Shown here in pieces: positions 32,501 to 43,539 of a stretch of DNA of 64,000 nt. This DNA comes from Ipomoea triloba (Eukaryota; Streptophyta; Magnoliopsida; Solanales; Convolvulaceae), in the NCBI RefSeq assembly GCF_003576645.1, contig NC_044919.1, positions 35,009,362-35,073,361 of the forward strand, in the 5' to 3' direction. The notes under the pieces are model-generated. The model saw nothing but the letters and a program-made list of their open reading frames with translations. It made no database searches and was not told the origin of the DNA. Each line of letters opens with the position of its first letter. Position 1 is the first letter of the stretch. The position numbers and the translations under genes are program-made.

Positions 32501-35500
32501 TTCATATTTTTGTTAGGTGTTGATGGGCAGCATTATCATTGCAGATGGGAAACTGCAACACTGTTTTCACTGCTTCTAGGAGGCCTTTGCTTATTTGGAA
32601 GGTTTGGTGACTTTGGTCCCATTTCCTCTTTGTATCTGTGACCTTGATTTTTCTTCTCAAATTTGGTCAATAATATCTTCAGATCTAGAATAATAGCCTG
32701 TTAAGCTATCCATGTAGAGAAAAAATGCCTCTTAAAAAACTAGCACTAAGAGAAGGCTCTAAATTATCACATTATTTTCTTCCCTATGATTAATGAAGGA
32801 GAACTTTGAACTATATGGGGTTATTGCTCCCTCTTTTGCTTCAATTTCTTATTAGCCAGAGAATCATTGGAGCAGTTAATGGTGCCCTAGTCCTTGGAAT
32901 CATTGCCTCCTTCACAGCTCTTGTGGTAATTCCAATATTTGATTGACTAAAATTCCTCATATAATTTTGGACACTTTTTTTTTTTTTGGAACATATGCAG
33001 AGTGAATGTTGTGAATGTTTTATCACATGTAAATCAAATCCAAACTTTTGCTTGTTACACCACAGATATTTACAAGAGGATTCTTATAGATGAACAGTAT
33101 TACATGACACAATAGTTCATCTTTTATTAATTGATGCACAGAACATTCTACCGATGGTATAGAGAGAAATTTGATTGCCTGTGAATCTGTGATATCCCTT
33201 AGGTTGTTGCTAGTGGAGACTTGCACTGGGAGGCTCTTCTGAAAGCTAACTTTGAAGCTGCGCCTCAAAGCATACCCATAATAGCGCTTTCCTTTGTTTA
33301 TCAGGTGAGAAAGCTAAACTAAGGAAGTGGACATTTTGTTACAGTTTTTCCCCCGTTTTCATGTGTAATCAATTACCGACTTGTTGGTTTCAGAATGTAG
33401 TCCCTGTTCTCTGTACGAATCTCGAAGGAGACCTGTCAAAAGTAAGGTGATAAATCCAATGATCACCTTTTCTCTTTGTTATGGAATTTGTAGCATTATG
33501 CTGATTTTCTTTTCTCATAATCTGTTTATAAATTATATTGAGTATACTCACAATGAATGGCTCATTTATATTTGCACCAGATTGCAGCAGAAATTCTTTT
33601 AGGGTCCGTTTGGAAAGCAGGAAAATGACTTCTGAAAAATGTTTTCTGGAAAATGAGTCATTTTCCGGAAAATAGTTTCATTTCCGGTGTTTGGATGTAT
33701 TCTGGAAAACTGTCTTTATGTGTTTGGTTCATTTTCTGGAAAATGGTTAGAATTGTATAATTAAACATTGTAATTATTTTATTTAAAATATAAAAATTAT
33801 AATAATATTATTTATTAAAAAATAGAATTTAAAAAAAAAATAAAATAAAATAAAAACCGTAAAACAACAGGTTTCCGGCGGAAACCCGGAAACCATGGCG
33901 GAAACACCGAAAACTCGTAAAACATTTTCCGGAAGTCATTTTACGGGTTACCAAACACACCCTTAATTTAAAATCTACTGTTCTTTGAAGATACAATATT
34001 CAGCTTTTAATTCACCTTGCATTTTAAGCACGTATTAGGTGTTGGAAATTTTTTGTCAGGAACATCACTTACTTTTATAGCCCTGCAGGAGTGCAATTAT
34101 TCTGGGAACTGCTATTCCGCTTGCTCTCTTTCTTGTTTGGAATGGCGTTATTCTTGGAACAATTGGCGCTCCCGAAACAGGCTTGGACAAGATTGTTGAC
34201 CCTTTGCAGCAGTTGCGATCTGCAAATGGAGTTGGGGTCTGGAATTTGATTCACCATTGCTTAATATATTTTTCGTTGGCTTCTTGATTTTATTTAATTA
34301 TTTATATTTTGAATTTGTTAGGCTTCTTCGTGATTATATGCCATGATCACAGTAAAGTTTTTGGTAAATTTACGTAAAGATCACTAAAGTGGCTTCGTTT
34401 TGTTTGAATGTGATAATTTGCAGCCAATAGTTGATGTCTTCTCACTTTTCGCAATCGCTACTTCTTACATTGGATTTATCTTGGGCCTCTCGGACTTCCT
34501 TGCTGACTGTGAGTGCATTACTTCTATGATTTATTAAAGTCTTCATTGATTCTCCTTTTTAAAAAAATATTTTCTTTTTTAAAATAAAGAAAATATGCTA
34601 TAATCTTGGTCTCAACTTCATTGATACAGAAGAAATAACCGTTAAGTTTCACTTGAACAAAGACTTATCTGTTGCTTTCAGTTTTGCCACCTCAGTTTGT
34701 CTACGCCTATGAGCATATTCTCATTTCTTTACGGGACTTGCATGCACCTATGAGCATCGTTTTACTTTTTCACATAGCTGGAACGCAATAGCATAGCTTT
34801 AGTTGGATGTTTTGGTCTTTATATCTTGGTGCATTCATCACTGATGGCCTGCAATATTCATCATAGATCTGCTAGTAACTTACTACTTACTTGTCGGTTT
34901 ACAGTGCTGAAATTGCCCTCGGGCCAAAACACACTGCCGTACCTGCTTACTGTGGTTCCTCCATTGATACTATCGTTGTTGGATCCAGAGATCTTCTTCA
35001 AGGCATTGGATTTTGCCGGGACATATGGAGGTAAGGGCATGCCTTATGTGAAGCACACTAAATTTTTTCTCGTCTGCTAGACTATACGAATCCTGGATTC
35101 TGGCTGGGGTCAAGAATCTGAACAAGTTGGAACACTGTATAGGTTTTGGTCAGAGGAACATATCGGGTGCATGATGGTTCATATTGAATCATATTTTGCA
35201 GCGATGTGAACTCTATAGAAGATTATAATTATAGATGTCATTCCTCTTGTTGAGAGGAGGCCAGTGAAGGGCCAAGTCCATCAATTGATGGCTAGGAAGA
35301 TTGTTGGGCGAAGGCAGGTTAAGGGCCAAGTCCAACATCCTACCTCTCGAAAATGTGATGGTGGTCTATAAGGAAATAAAGTTGAGCCTTTGCTGTGAGC
35401 TATAGCTTTTAGCATAGTGATAAGCGCTTGATTTTAACAAGTGGTATCAGAACTGTGCAGTTAAGACTGGTAGGTGCTGGGATCCATCAATTGGTGGCTA

Positions 35501-35802
35501 GGGGGATTTGCCTCTCGAAAATGTGATGGCGGTCTATTTCACAGCGATAGCTTTTGGCATAGTCGTAAGCATTGATCTTAACACTTCTCTAATTATTGTT
35601 TTACTGTTGTGGTTTTGTAGTTCTGGTACTGTTTGGACTCTTGCCTGCTGCAATGTCCTGGTCTGATAGATATTCAGAATCGTCGAAATCTCCGAGATTA
35701 CCCCCTTTGGTTCCCGGGGGAAGGCTCACGCTGTCGCTCGTGCTTGGAGGTTCAGCGTTCGTCATCCTTTCCGAAATACTAGAGAACTTTGCTCATGCAT
35801 GA
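29572..35802 (+). CDS. Tyrosine/tryptophan permease-family transporter, plastid-type
   Basis: Fourteen exons: 29572-29866, 30243-30283, 30395-30487, 30785-30859, 31283-31332, 32001-32090, 32545-32601, 32856-32925, 33203-33304, 33394-33446, 34089-34236, 34424-34508, 34905-35030, 35621-35802. Phases close at every GT-AG junction; 1,467 bases, 488 aa. The family (aromatic amino acid permease, bacterial TyrP/Mtr type; Arabidopsis At5g19500-like) moves amino acids through a membrane. Seen: a Ser/His-rich N terminus of ~95 residues that looks like a transit peptide, then about eleven hydrophobic segments beginning SAIFLVAGTTIGAGILAIPA, the family signature. Other landmarks are TGLLIAEVNV, SYIFIHYALLVAYVARSSDI and GAVNGALVLGIIASF. 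Three ATGs stand in tandem at 29572, 29575 and 29578. Introns 1 and 10 carry MITEs. Substrate in plants is not established from sequence. Confidence 0.92.
29908..30195. mobile_element. Mutator-like MITE in permease intron 1
   Basis: Inverted arms: left GGATCAAATAGTC and GTGCAATTAAAT, right TTAGGGCCTATTTGACCC. The left arm has an internal 43-bp duplication (CAAATATGTTATTTTTATCA block) and the right terminus is present twice in tandem (GTAAAGTTTAGGGCCTATTT). No target duplication could be read. Confidence 0.7.
33602..33962. mobile_element. PIF/Harbinger-type MITE in permease intron 10
   Basis: 361 bp between TTA duplications (33599-33601 and 33963-33965). Ends GGGTCCGTTTGGAAAGCAGG and, reversed, GGGTGTGTTTGGTAACCCG, each followed by AAAATGACTTC. 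A 3-bp TTA target fits PIF/Harbinger, though such a short duplication is weak proof. Confidence 0.75.
35230..35600 (+). repeat. Direct-repeat element remnant in the last permease intron
   Basis: Two related stretches share TCCATCAATTG(A/G)TGGCTAGG, CCTCTCGAAAATGTGATGG and ATAGCTTTT(A/G)GCATAGT. The text AACAAGTGGTATCAGAACTG resembles the sequence next to a copia-type primer site. A related piece is at about 48,000-48,145. Nature uncertain: SINE or LTR remnant. Confidence 0.5.
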
Positions 35803-37210
35803 ATGGATGTGTGACCATCCATCTGCAACCCTCATTTCTTCACTTCTCAGTTCCCTACTGCACTGTTACAAAGTGAATTGGCAAATTGAATAGTTGAACA
35901 TTGTTTAGGCTACAGTTTCATCAGATGCATATTTGAACTTGTTGCTGTAACAGAAAACTGAATATCATAATAACATAAATTCACCTCTATCTGAAAGTGC
36001 GTTGTAGGTGAAATCTTTCTTGCGATCCTAGTCGGTAAAGGACAACTTTTACCAAAAGTCAAACTTAGAACATTGTAGCTACCAAGTCAATTGTCTGATC
36101 AAATTGGTTGGGTTGCTGCTTCCATCATATAAAATCTAGAGAATCAAACTTTGCATTTGAGAGCATTTGCAAGGCCCCTAAATGCAATCTACGGAGTATT
36201 ATGTTTCCTATACCTTTTCAGAACACCTTCCATTCCAAATCTGACCCTATGCAATGTATGATAGCAAAAGCTTATGCCATTGTGATTGGTGGCTAAATAG
36301 GTAGGAGAATCCATCAAATTTAAATATTATATAATTTTCGCAAGAGTCAATGTGAGATTGTATCTACGCCCAAAAAGACAAGAGTTGCATGACGCTTTTG
36401 GGTTCATTCTGCCCATTCTCTGCCCAATATTCCAAACTTCATTCAGCTCTTGCAATGCTAAACAGACGCCAAATATCCTATTCATATGAAGCTTTTTTCA
36501 GTTCAAGAATGAACTGAACTTTTCTAAATAATTTAAAGACTTTATTTGGTCCTTTTTAAGCTGAATGCAATTACACTGAAAGAGGAGAGAATGGGTAAGA
36601 AATGTTTCATCGTGTACATCGCAATGCTACCATGAGAACCAAAGATGTAGACGACGCAGCTGAGGAACTTCAAAGGTCCCTACATACTTAAAAACAACAC
36701 ATTTCTAGTGACAACTCATTCTATCATTCGTTTAGAGACAAAAGTATACCACAGGGTTTACAAACTCATTGCGAAGAGCAGCTATTCTCAACAGTCATTT
36801 TCTAGCAAAAGCAGCATTTGAGAGCTAGTTATGCAGCAGGTAGACGTCACAATTGCATCTTTCGAGAAGGTTTGCGCTCCATTTTATGCCAACTGCATCA
36901 ATGGAACCATAGTCGGTAAATTGAGATGCATAGGCAAAGAATGTTTACACTTTATACAGAAAACATCTACAGTGACACTATCTACAGGTTGGAGAGTAGA
37001 TATTCAGCGCTCAAAGATGGATATTCAGCGCTCCCCTTTTAAGACCAACCAGTAAAACATTTGCATATCAACAAAGGGGGGAAAGGGACCAAGACTGTTA
37101 ACTCCTTTTATTTCCAATTAGTATTTAAATATTATTGCCACAATTTGTGGAATTCTACTATGGTTGTACCTGCATACATACACTATGAAGCTTTTGTTGC
37201 ACCTTACTCC
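35803..37210. other. Convergent intergenic region, no gene seen
   Basis: Between the ends of the permease gene and THO7. No open frame with a recognisable domain on either strand; a short duplication GGATATTCAGCGCTC lies near 37,000. Confidence 0.55.
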
Positions 37211-39018
37211 TTAATCTACAGCCATTGCTTCTGGAACTGCACCAGTATCCTCCACCCCATTCTTATGATCATCCATTGCTGTCCTCATCTCCTCAACCAA
37301 ACTCCTTTGCTCTTCCTCGATTGTGTTTTGCAGCTCATCAACCTGAAGGAAAAATGGTTTAGCCATTATCAAAGCATAAATATAATTATCAGAAGAAAGA
37401 AATTTCACCTACTGGATGGACACATAAATAAAAAGGATTTAGGCACTAATTTTATTGATTTATTAGTTAAGAGTATATCAAGAGTTGAAAATATAATGGT
37501 TATTAAGTTATTTCCTCTAAAATAATACTCCGTAACAATCAGAATTTCTCAGAGATATATAAAGCTTGTTACTTAGAGTACGTTCATCATGTATGAAACA
37601 ATATGGAGTCAACAGAATCCTATCTTTGGTAAATAGTACTCTGTATTACGCAATACCAGATATGCTATTAGGACTCAGGAGCCCATAAATCTTGAACCTC
37701 TGTGAAATCCACTGAGTAATTCAACTTTGACCTCCCCACTTCTTTAAAACAACCAGAAAAAGGAACTACATAATTTTGCCTTTTCTCCTCTTATTAGTTA
37801 TGGCAAAAAATTCCTACAATATTATTCGTATGATCATTTCAAACGTTAGCTTGCTATATTTCTATTGCGAGGTATACCAATAGTCATTTTCCCTTTACCC
37901 TTCCAACTTCTGACGAGTAGTTTTCAGTTCTTGCGTAAGATAATTTATCAACAACCTTCCTAGTTCATTCTAGCCACAGAATGGTTTATGGACAATGAAT
38001 TAATCAAAACTTGTAAGCTAAAACTTTTAGAAGTTTAGAAAATTAGAATAGCAAACAACCCATTTAATAGGGGAAAGGAACAAGAGTGGCAAATCTTTTT
38101 ATCAAACAAATGAATCACTTCTGACAAGTAATTTTCACTAGCAGCAATAAATGGTTTTTTTCCTAGTTCATTTCTAGTCACAGAATGATGTATGAGCAAT
38201 GAATAATATCAAGTCGTAAGCTAAAACCTTAGAAGTTTCTGAACAGTAAGATTTGATATCACCCATTTAATAGAGAAAAGCAATGACAAGAGTGGACTTT
38301 AGCCCTTGACTAATCACCCTTTGTTGGTCATCTTCATGTAAGTTCAATTATCAATGTCTACTTCAAGCACCAAAAGCACAATGTAAAACAAATGTAAATT
38401 CCATTTACACTTGGTCATACATACCACATGTAACAAAAGAGCAAACTGCTTTTTGCGCAGCTCCAATGTTCTTGAACTAGCAGTGTTCTCTGCCTCTAAC
38501 ATTCCAATCTCCTTCTCTAGATCTGTGATAACTTTTTGGGTTTCTGATCTGGGTGGCTGCATTGCGATCAACTTCCTAATTGCCTCACACTCCTCTTTGT
38601 GCTGCCTCTCTATCTTGCTCTCTTCAAGTTGTTTCTTCAGATCTTCTATATCATCTTGGGCCTGTAAAATCTGCCTATTAATTTCATCATTCAGGTCATT
38701 GAAATTCTCCTTCTCCCTAATATTTGCATCAATGACTGCTTTGCTTTTTAGGAGTGGAATCTCAAACGTGTTTAGCTCCTGCAAGAAAGCCTTGGAAAGT
38801 CTTTCACAGTCACCAAAGTTATCAGCTTCCTTCTCTACCTCCACAGCAAAAGCAGTGAACTTCTTTTGAAGTTTCTTTAGTTGCGGTTCACCCCTAGTGG
38901 TTGTTGTGCGAGTTAGAAGTCTGTGCTTTATGATCACATCATCTTCAAACTGGCCAAAAGCATAATGTGCAGCCACTGTCTCCCCCTTGCCAGCAACTTT
39001 CCTACCTTTGACCAGCAT
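37211..39018 (-). CDS. THO7: THO complex subunit 7
   Basis: Two coding exons: 39018-38425 and 37342-37211 (donor CATGTG|GTATGT, acceptor CTTCAG|GTT, phase 0); 241 aa, matching plant THO7 length. THO is the nuclear complex that couples transcription to mRNA export and, in plants, also affects small-RNA production. Seen: the conserved N terminus ([19 protein letters not shown], then [17 protein letters not shown]), followed by a long heptad-rich coiled coil from about residue 50 to 220, including [19 protein letters not shown] and QPPRSET, and a short acidic tail ending AMAVD. A leader intron is likely at 39600-39039 (donor CCGCAG|GTGACA, acceptor CTTGCAG|GAT), which places the promoter near 39.7 kb. 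Arabidopsis has two copies (THO7A and THO7B); which is orthologous cannot be told here. Confidence 0.95.
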
Positions 39019-39038
39019 TTTATATTTATTTTTCTATC

Positions 39039-39600
39039 CTGCAAGAGAGCAACTGACTAGACATCAGGACGCATTACCACTTCAACCCTATCATTAGATG
39101 ATCCCATGGAAGGTCAGCACATGCATACACCATTAATTTCAGAGACTAAATCTACATTCTACATTTGGCTAAAGAAATGTGTAAGTTATAAAGCAAAGAT
39201 TATCCTAAAATAGCAAAAAGCAAACAGAATTTCCAAACAAAATCCAAATTTGTTTGACACCTGAACTCATAATGGATTACTAGGGGAAAAAAAGTATATC
39301 ACTCAAACCTCAATTTTTACCCACAATTAAAAAAATAAAATAAAATTATGCAGTTTTTCACTACAGAGAACAATTTTTAAGCACATCGAATACATTTTCC
39401 AGTAGCAAACCAAAACACGCACAAATGAAAACCTTTTCTAGAAAACATTTCACGTTTACAAATCAGGTAGAAGTTTCCACATAATTACCACAGCTCTAAG
39501 TACAACAGAGAAGTAATTTTGCTGTTCACGTTAACTAATTTAGTCAAAACACCAAGAGTGGAAGAGAAATTTATGAGAATCAGAGAGATAGAGATGTCAC
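39039..39600 (-). other. 5'UTR intron of THO7
   Basis: GT-AG bounded, AT-rich, between a short leader exon (ending at 39601) and the coding exon. The small plus-strand open frame around 39,519-39,731 is antisense to this leader and is not a gene. Confidence 0.6.
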
Positions 39601-40189
39601 CTGCGGAGAAACGGAGACGCAAACAATGGAGGAGTGGTCGGAAAATGGTAGGGTTTCGGATCTGGCTGCCCGGTCAAAAAGGAGCTAAACCGTTAACAGT
39701 GGTTCCACAAGGGACTTCTAACGAAAAATAGGATTTCCCAAATTCTTGCTTGGGTTGCTATAGGGTGTATGGTATATGTCTATATGAATCCGGATTGGTT
39801 TGGTGAAAAATAATTGAAATTGGACTGAATTTAAATTTTACAAAGAAAAATTAATTTAAATATTGATTTTATTATTTGATTTGTGATTAGAAATAATTAA
39901 TATAAAGATTCAAATGTAATATGTGGGAGTAATATAATGTGTGATTAGAAATAATTAATTTAAATTTAAATAAGACTTTATGTTTGTAATTTTTCTTTAA
40001 AATTGGTAAAAACTAAAATACCAATGAAAAATAAGGAAATCATTTTTCTCAGTTTTAATGAATTCATTTTTTATTATAGTAAGTTCTCCATTAATTGAAT
40101 AAGGTAAAATCTATTACTAGTTTATGATTGTTCAAATTGAGTACAGACACGATTCTCCCTAGCTTAATTTTTTCGTCCATTCGTGGTCA

Positions 40190-40990
40190 GTGTCTATGTT
40201 GGGAGAGTATGAATGTTCAGGAGATGTGTGAGCGGTGTGCAAGTATGGCTTTGTCGGATGAGGACAATATCTTCGTTGTGCATAATGATGAGGGATCGGT
40301 CGGTGGTCTGGTAGCAAGGGGCAAGCAGTGGTTTATGGTGGGCGCAACTCCTAACCGACCAGGCCATTTGGTTTGAAGCCATGCATAATGTTTTCGTGTC
40401 GAATTGGAGACCTTTTGGGGGTGTAGGTGCGTATATATGATATATTGAGCAACATTTACCAGTTTCAATTTTTTGTATGGAAGACGGCTTCAGGCCCTGA
40501 TTGTTTAATAACCACATGTTAACATGCAAGATTATCAGTCTAAGGAGTAACATGCTGTTATAAACCTAAACGAAGTTGAGTTCTATGTTCAAATACATGA
40601 CTTACCATTGGACTACGGTATAGGGAAGGCGTTGGAGTAAATTGGTAATTTTGTGGGGAGGCTTATTAGGGTGGATGAAGATAACTTCAAAGGGATATAG
40701 CGGAGTTTTTACCGAACCAAAGTTTCTATAAACACTGAGGCGTTGATGAGGAGGGAGATGACAATATAGAGAATGGAGGGAACCATCTTTTAGGTTTTAT
40801 TTAAGTACGAGAGGTTGAATGCCTTTTGTTTCTATTGTCTGAAGGGTGGGTCACACTATGCAGTTTTGCGTTTTGTTCTTAGGAAAGTGCAACCGAAAGA
40901 CTATCAATTTGGGGTTGAGCTTAAAGGGGTTGGACGAAGGAGTAGTAGTAATGTTGGGCAGCCTTGGCTAGTTATGGATGATGGGGGCAA
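40190..40990 (+). pseudogene. LINE ORF1 relic (DUF4283 and zinc-knuckle-linker type)
   Basis: Broken frames on the plus strand still show the order of a plant L1-type ORF1: an acidic SDEDNIFVV segment, QWFMVGATPNRPGHLV (like the CLVGRFLTDRP start of DUF4283), VQIHDLPLDYGIGKALE, then IRVDEDNFKG and FKYERLNAFCFYCLKGG (start of the zinc-knuckle region). Several stops and frameshifts interrupt it. No RT part is nearby, so it is a 5' fragment. Confidence 0.7.
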
Positions 40991-41184
40991 CTAGGTAGTT
41001 CACGAAGGGGCGGAAGGCGTGGGTGTGGGGGTGGATGGGGGAAGGGAATTGCCGCGTTGCAGGACTATATTGCGGTAGGAGAGGGAGGAACGATAAGTGT
41101 GTTGGTGAAAATGATAAAGGGGGAAGGGAACCTAGGGGACATGCAGTGATGGTGGGGTTATAGCCATGTGCGTTACATCCTCTA

Positions 41185-41515
41185 ACTAAATCAGTTGAGT
41201 TACCATGATTTAGTGATTTACATCATTTCAGATGCTCTGTCCGACCGGGTGTGTGAAACGTTTGGGGTTGGAGATTCAGTAAGCAAATATCTAATATTTG
41301 TATTCAACTGAGTTACCATGATTTTGTAATTTATATCCTCTCAAATGCTCCGTCCGACTGGGTGTGCGGGACGCTTGGGGTTGAAGATTCAGTAAGCAAA
41401 TACATAACCTATGTATTCAACTGAGTTACCATGATTTAGCGATTTACATCATCTCTGATGCTCTGTCTGACTGGGTGTGTGGGACGCTTGGGGTTGGAGA
41501 TTCGACCCGTTGAAA
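41185..41515. repeat. 113-bp tandem repeat, three copies
   Basis: Units begin GAGTTACCATGATTT at 41197, 41310 and 41423; each has GATGCTC(T/C)GTC(C/T)GAC(C/T)GGGTGTG and TTGGGGTTG(G/A)AGATTC. Directly follows the LINE relic. Confidence 0.85.
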
Positions 41516-41904
41516 AGAAAGAAAAGACAAGTAAAACATTATAATGATAATTATAACCAAATATCAATACATGGAATTAAATGTCAACATATTTACTCAA
41601 GTCAACTAAAGTTTTTACCAAAATTTCAATAAATGCTATAACAAATTTTATATGAAAATTGTACAAAACGAATAAAAAATAAATAAACAAAAAGAGTTCA
41701 TAATCGCACTTACAAAAACTCATAAAAAATTGTAAAATAACTCAATTGATAAAGATGCTTTTAATGATCTTAAAATTTTCAATCAGTGAAATTTTATTTA
41801 TGCATGGTAAAAAACTAAAATTTAGGGTTTTATGAAATTTATGTAATTAAAAAATATAATTTTAATCGTTGTATATGAAAGTCGTAAAAAGTTTAGGAAC
41901 GAGT

Positions 41905-42057
41905 AAAACACGTGCGTGAGTATGAGTGAGTAATATGTAAGCAGAAACCTTAATTTAGATAGTATATAAAGGATCCATCGTACTTGTTTCCCCTCTTTTC
42001 CAGTCTTTTCGTTCTCCGAAACCCTAATCGGAAAACCCTACCCTTTTCTGCACCGCC
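41905..42057 (+). promoter_or_regulatory. Core promoter and leader of the UBA2-type gene
   Basis: A CACGTG G-box at 41909-41914, a TATA box TATATAAA at 41963-41970 about 90 bases before the ATG, and two AAACCCTA-type telo-box motifs between 42,018 and 42,045, typical of plant housekeeping and RNA-related genes. Start site not determined. Confidence 0.65.
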
Positions 42058-43539
42058 ATGGCCAAGAAGCGGAAGAGCCGAGCTTCATACCAGCCCGAAA
42101 TCGAACCAGAACCGACCCAAATTCAAGAGCCGGAGCAGCCCCAACCCGAGCCTGACCCCCAACTGGAAGCACCCAATGAAGAACCAGAACAAGAGGTAGA
42201 AGAAGAAGTAGAAGAAGAAGAAGTGGAAGAGGTAGAGGAAGAGGAAGTAGAAGAAGCGGATCCAGAAGAAGAGGAAGAGGAAGAGGAAGAGGGCGAAGAA
42301 GAGGAGAAGCCGGAAAGTATGGAAGCAGATGTTTCGAAAAGCGATGCAAACCCGTCAAACGATGCCGTTTCAACTGGAAAAGCTAACGGCGAGGAGAAGA
42401 AGGCTGAGGTGGAGGAATTCGACGATGAGCCACTCGAGAAGGTTCTGGAACCATTCTCGAAGGAACAGCTTCAAGTCATAATTCAGGAGGCCGTGACCAA
42501 ACACCCAGATTTCATGGAAAATATTAGGAATTGGGCCGATAAAGATCCAGCACACCGGAAAATTTTCGTGCACGGTCTTGGTTGGGATACAACAACTGAA
42601 ACCCTAACCAATGTCTTTGGGAAATATGGGGAGATTGAGGATTGCAAGGCCGTTACCGATAAGGTCTCAGGGAAGTCTAAAGGTTACGCCTTTATACTTT
42701 TCAAGCACCGGAGTGGAGCCAGGAAAGCTTTGAAAGAGCCCCAGAAGAAGATTGGGAATCGGATTACCTCATGCCAGCTGGCTTCAGCTGGGCCTGTGCC
42801 AGCCCCTCCTCCAAACCCCCCTCCTGTTTCAGAGTATACCCAGAGGAAGATTTTTGTTAGCAATGTTTCAGCAGACTTGGACCCCAAGAAGTTGCTTGAG
42901 TTCTTTTCCAAATATGGTGAGATTGAGGAAGGACCTCTGGGGTTGGACAAGCATACAGGGAAACCAAAAGGTTTCTGTTTGTTTGTTTACAGGTCTGTTG
43001 AGAGTGCAAAGAAGGTGCTAGAGGAGCCTCATAAGATTTTTGAGGGGCATACACTGAATTGCCAGAAGGCAATTGATGGGCCAAAGCAGAATAAGAATTA
43101 TTCACAGCAGCAACAACATCAGCCACATTATCCCCAACATCAGCAACATCATTATTATCAGCACACAGCTAAGAAGGGGAAATATTCTTCTGGTGGTGGT
43201 GGTGGAAGTGGAGCTACTTCAGCAGGACATTTGATGGCTCCAGCTGCAGGGCCTGGAGCTGTTGGGTTCAATCCAGCTGTGGCCCCTGTTCTTGGACAGG
43301 CACTCACTGCATTGCTTACAACACAAGGAGCTGGACTAGGGATTGGTAATCTGCTTGGAGGACTTCCTGTGAATCCTCATGGGGTTCCACCTGTGGTGAA
43401 CAATGCACCGGGATATGGGGCTCAGAGTGCCCCAGGAGGCTATGGAGGTCATCCAGGAATGCAGGGAGGCTATCAGAACCCAGCTATGGGGCAGGGAGGA
43501 GTGAGGCCACAAGGTGGTGCCCCCTGGCGTGGTCATTAG
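42058..43539 (+). CDS. UBA2A: RRM RNA-binding protein, UBP1-associated protein 2 (UBA2) type
   Basis: Intronless coding frame, 493 aa. UBA2 proteins are nuclear hnRNP-like factors that bind U-rich 3'UTRs, work with UBP1 in mRNA stability, and act in ABA, wounding and senescence responses. Seen: basic start MAKKRKSR, a very acidic Glu/Pro stretch (about 13-85), a conserved lead-in (PLEKVLEPFSKEQL, then HPDFMENIRNWADKDPAHRK), RRM1 at about 167-242 (RNP2 IFVHGL, RNP1 KGYAFILF), a Pro linker, RRM2 at about 263-340 (RNP2 IFVSNV, RNP1 KGFCLFVY), then a Gln/His-rich and Gly-rich tail ending GGAPWRGH. Family call is firm; assignment to UBA2A rather than UBA2B is a guess. Family members can have long, spliced 3'UTRs, which may explain the gene-poor 3' region here. 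Confidence 0.9.
   Translation: MAKKRKSRASYQPEIEPEPTQIQEPEQPQPEPDPQLEAPNEEPEQEVEEEVEEEEVEEVEEEEVEEADPEEEEEEEEEGEEEEKPESMEADVSKSDANPSNDAVSTGKANGEEKKAEVEEFDDEPLEKVLEPFSKEQLQVIIQEAVTKHPDFMENIRNWADKDPAHRKIFVHGLGWDTTTETLTNVFGKYGEIEDCKAVTDKVSGKSKGYAFILFKHRSGARKALKEPQKKIGNRITSCQLASAGPVPAPPPNPPPVSEYTQRKIFVSNVSADLDPKKLLEFFSKYGEIEEGPLGLDKHTGKPKGFCLFVYRSVESAKKVLEEPHKIFEGHTLNCQKAIDGPKQNKNYSQQQQHQPHYPQHQQHHYYQHTAKKGKYSSGGGGGSGATSAGHLMAPAAGPGAVGFNPAVAPVLGQALTALLTTQGAGLGIGNLLGGLPVNPHGVPPVVNNAPGYGAQSAPGGYGGHPGMQGGYQNPAMGQGGVRPQGGAPWRGH

Noticed and set aside
35230..35600. Copia LTR with primer-binding site in the permease intron
   Set aside because: Only GTGGTATCAGAAC-like text is present; no paired LTRs, target duplication or coding part, so kept only as an uncertain repeat.
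38411..38869. 152-codon plus-strand frame
   Set aside because: Antisense to the THO7 coiled coil; Ser/Leu-rich with no domain.
42038..42373. 111-codon Leu/Pro-rich frame on the minus strand
   Set aside because: Antisense of the Glu-rich stretch of the UBA2-type protein.
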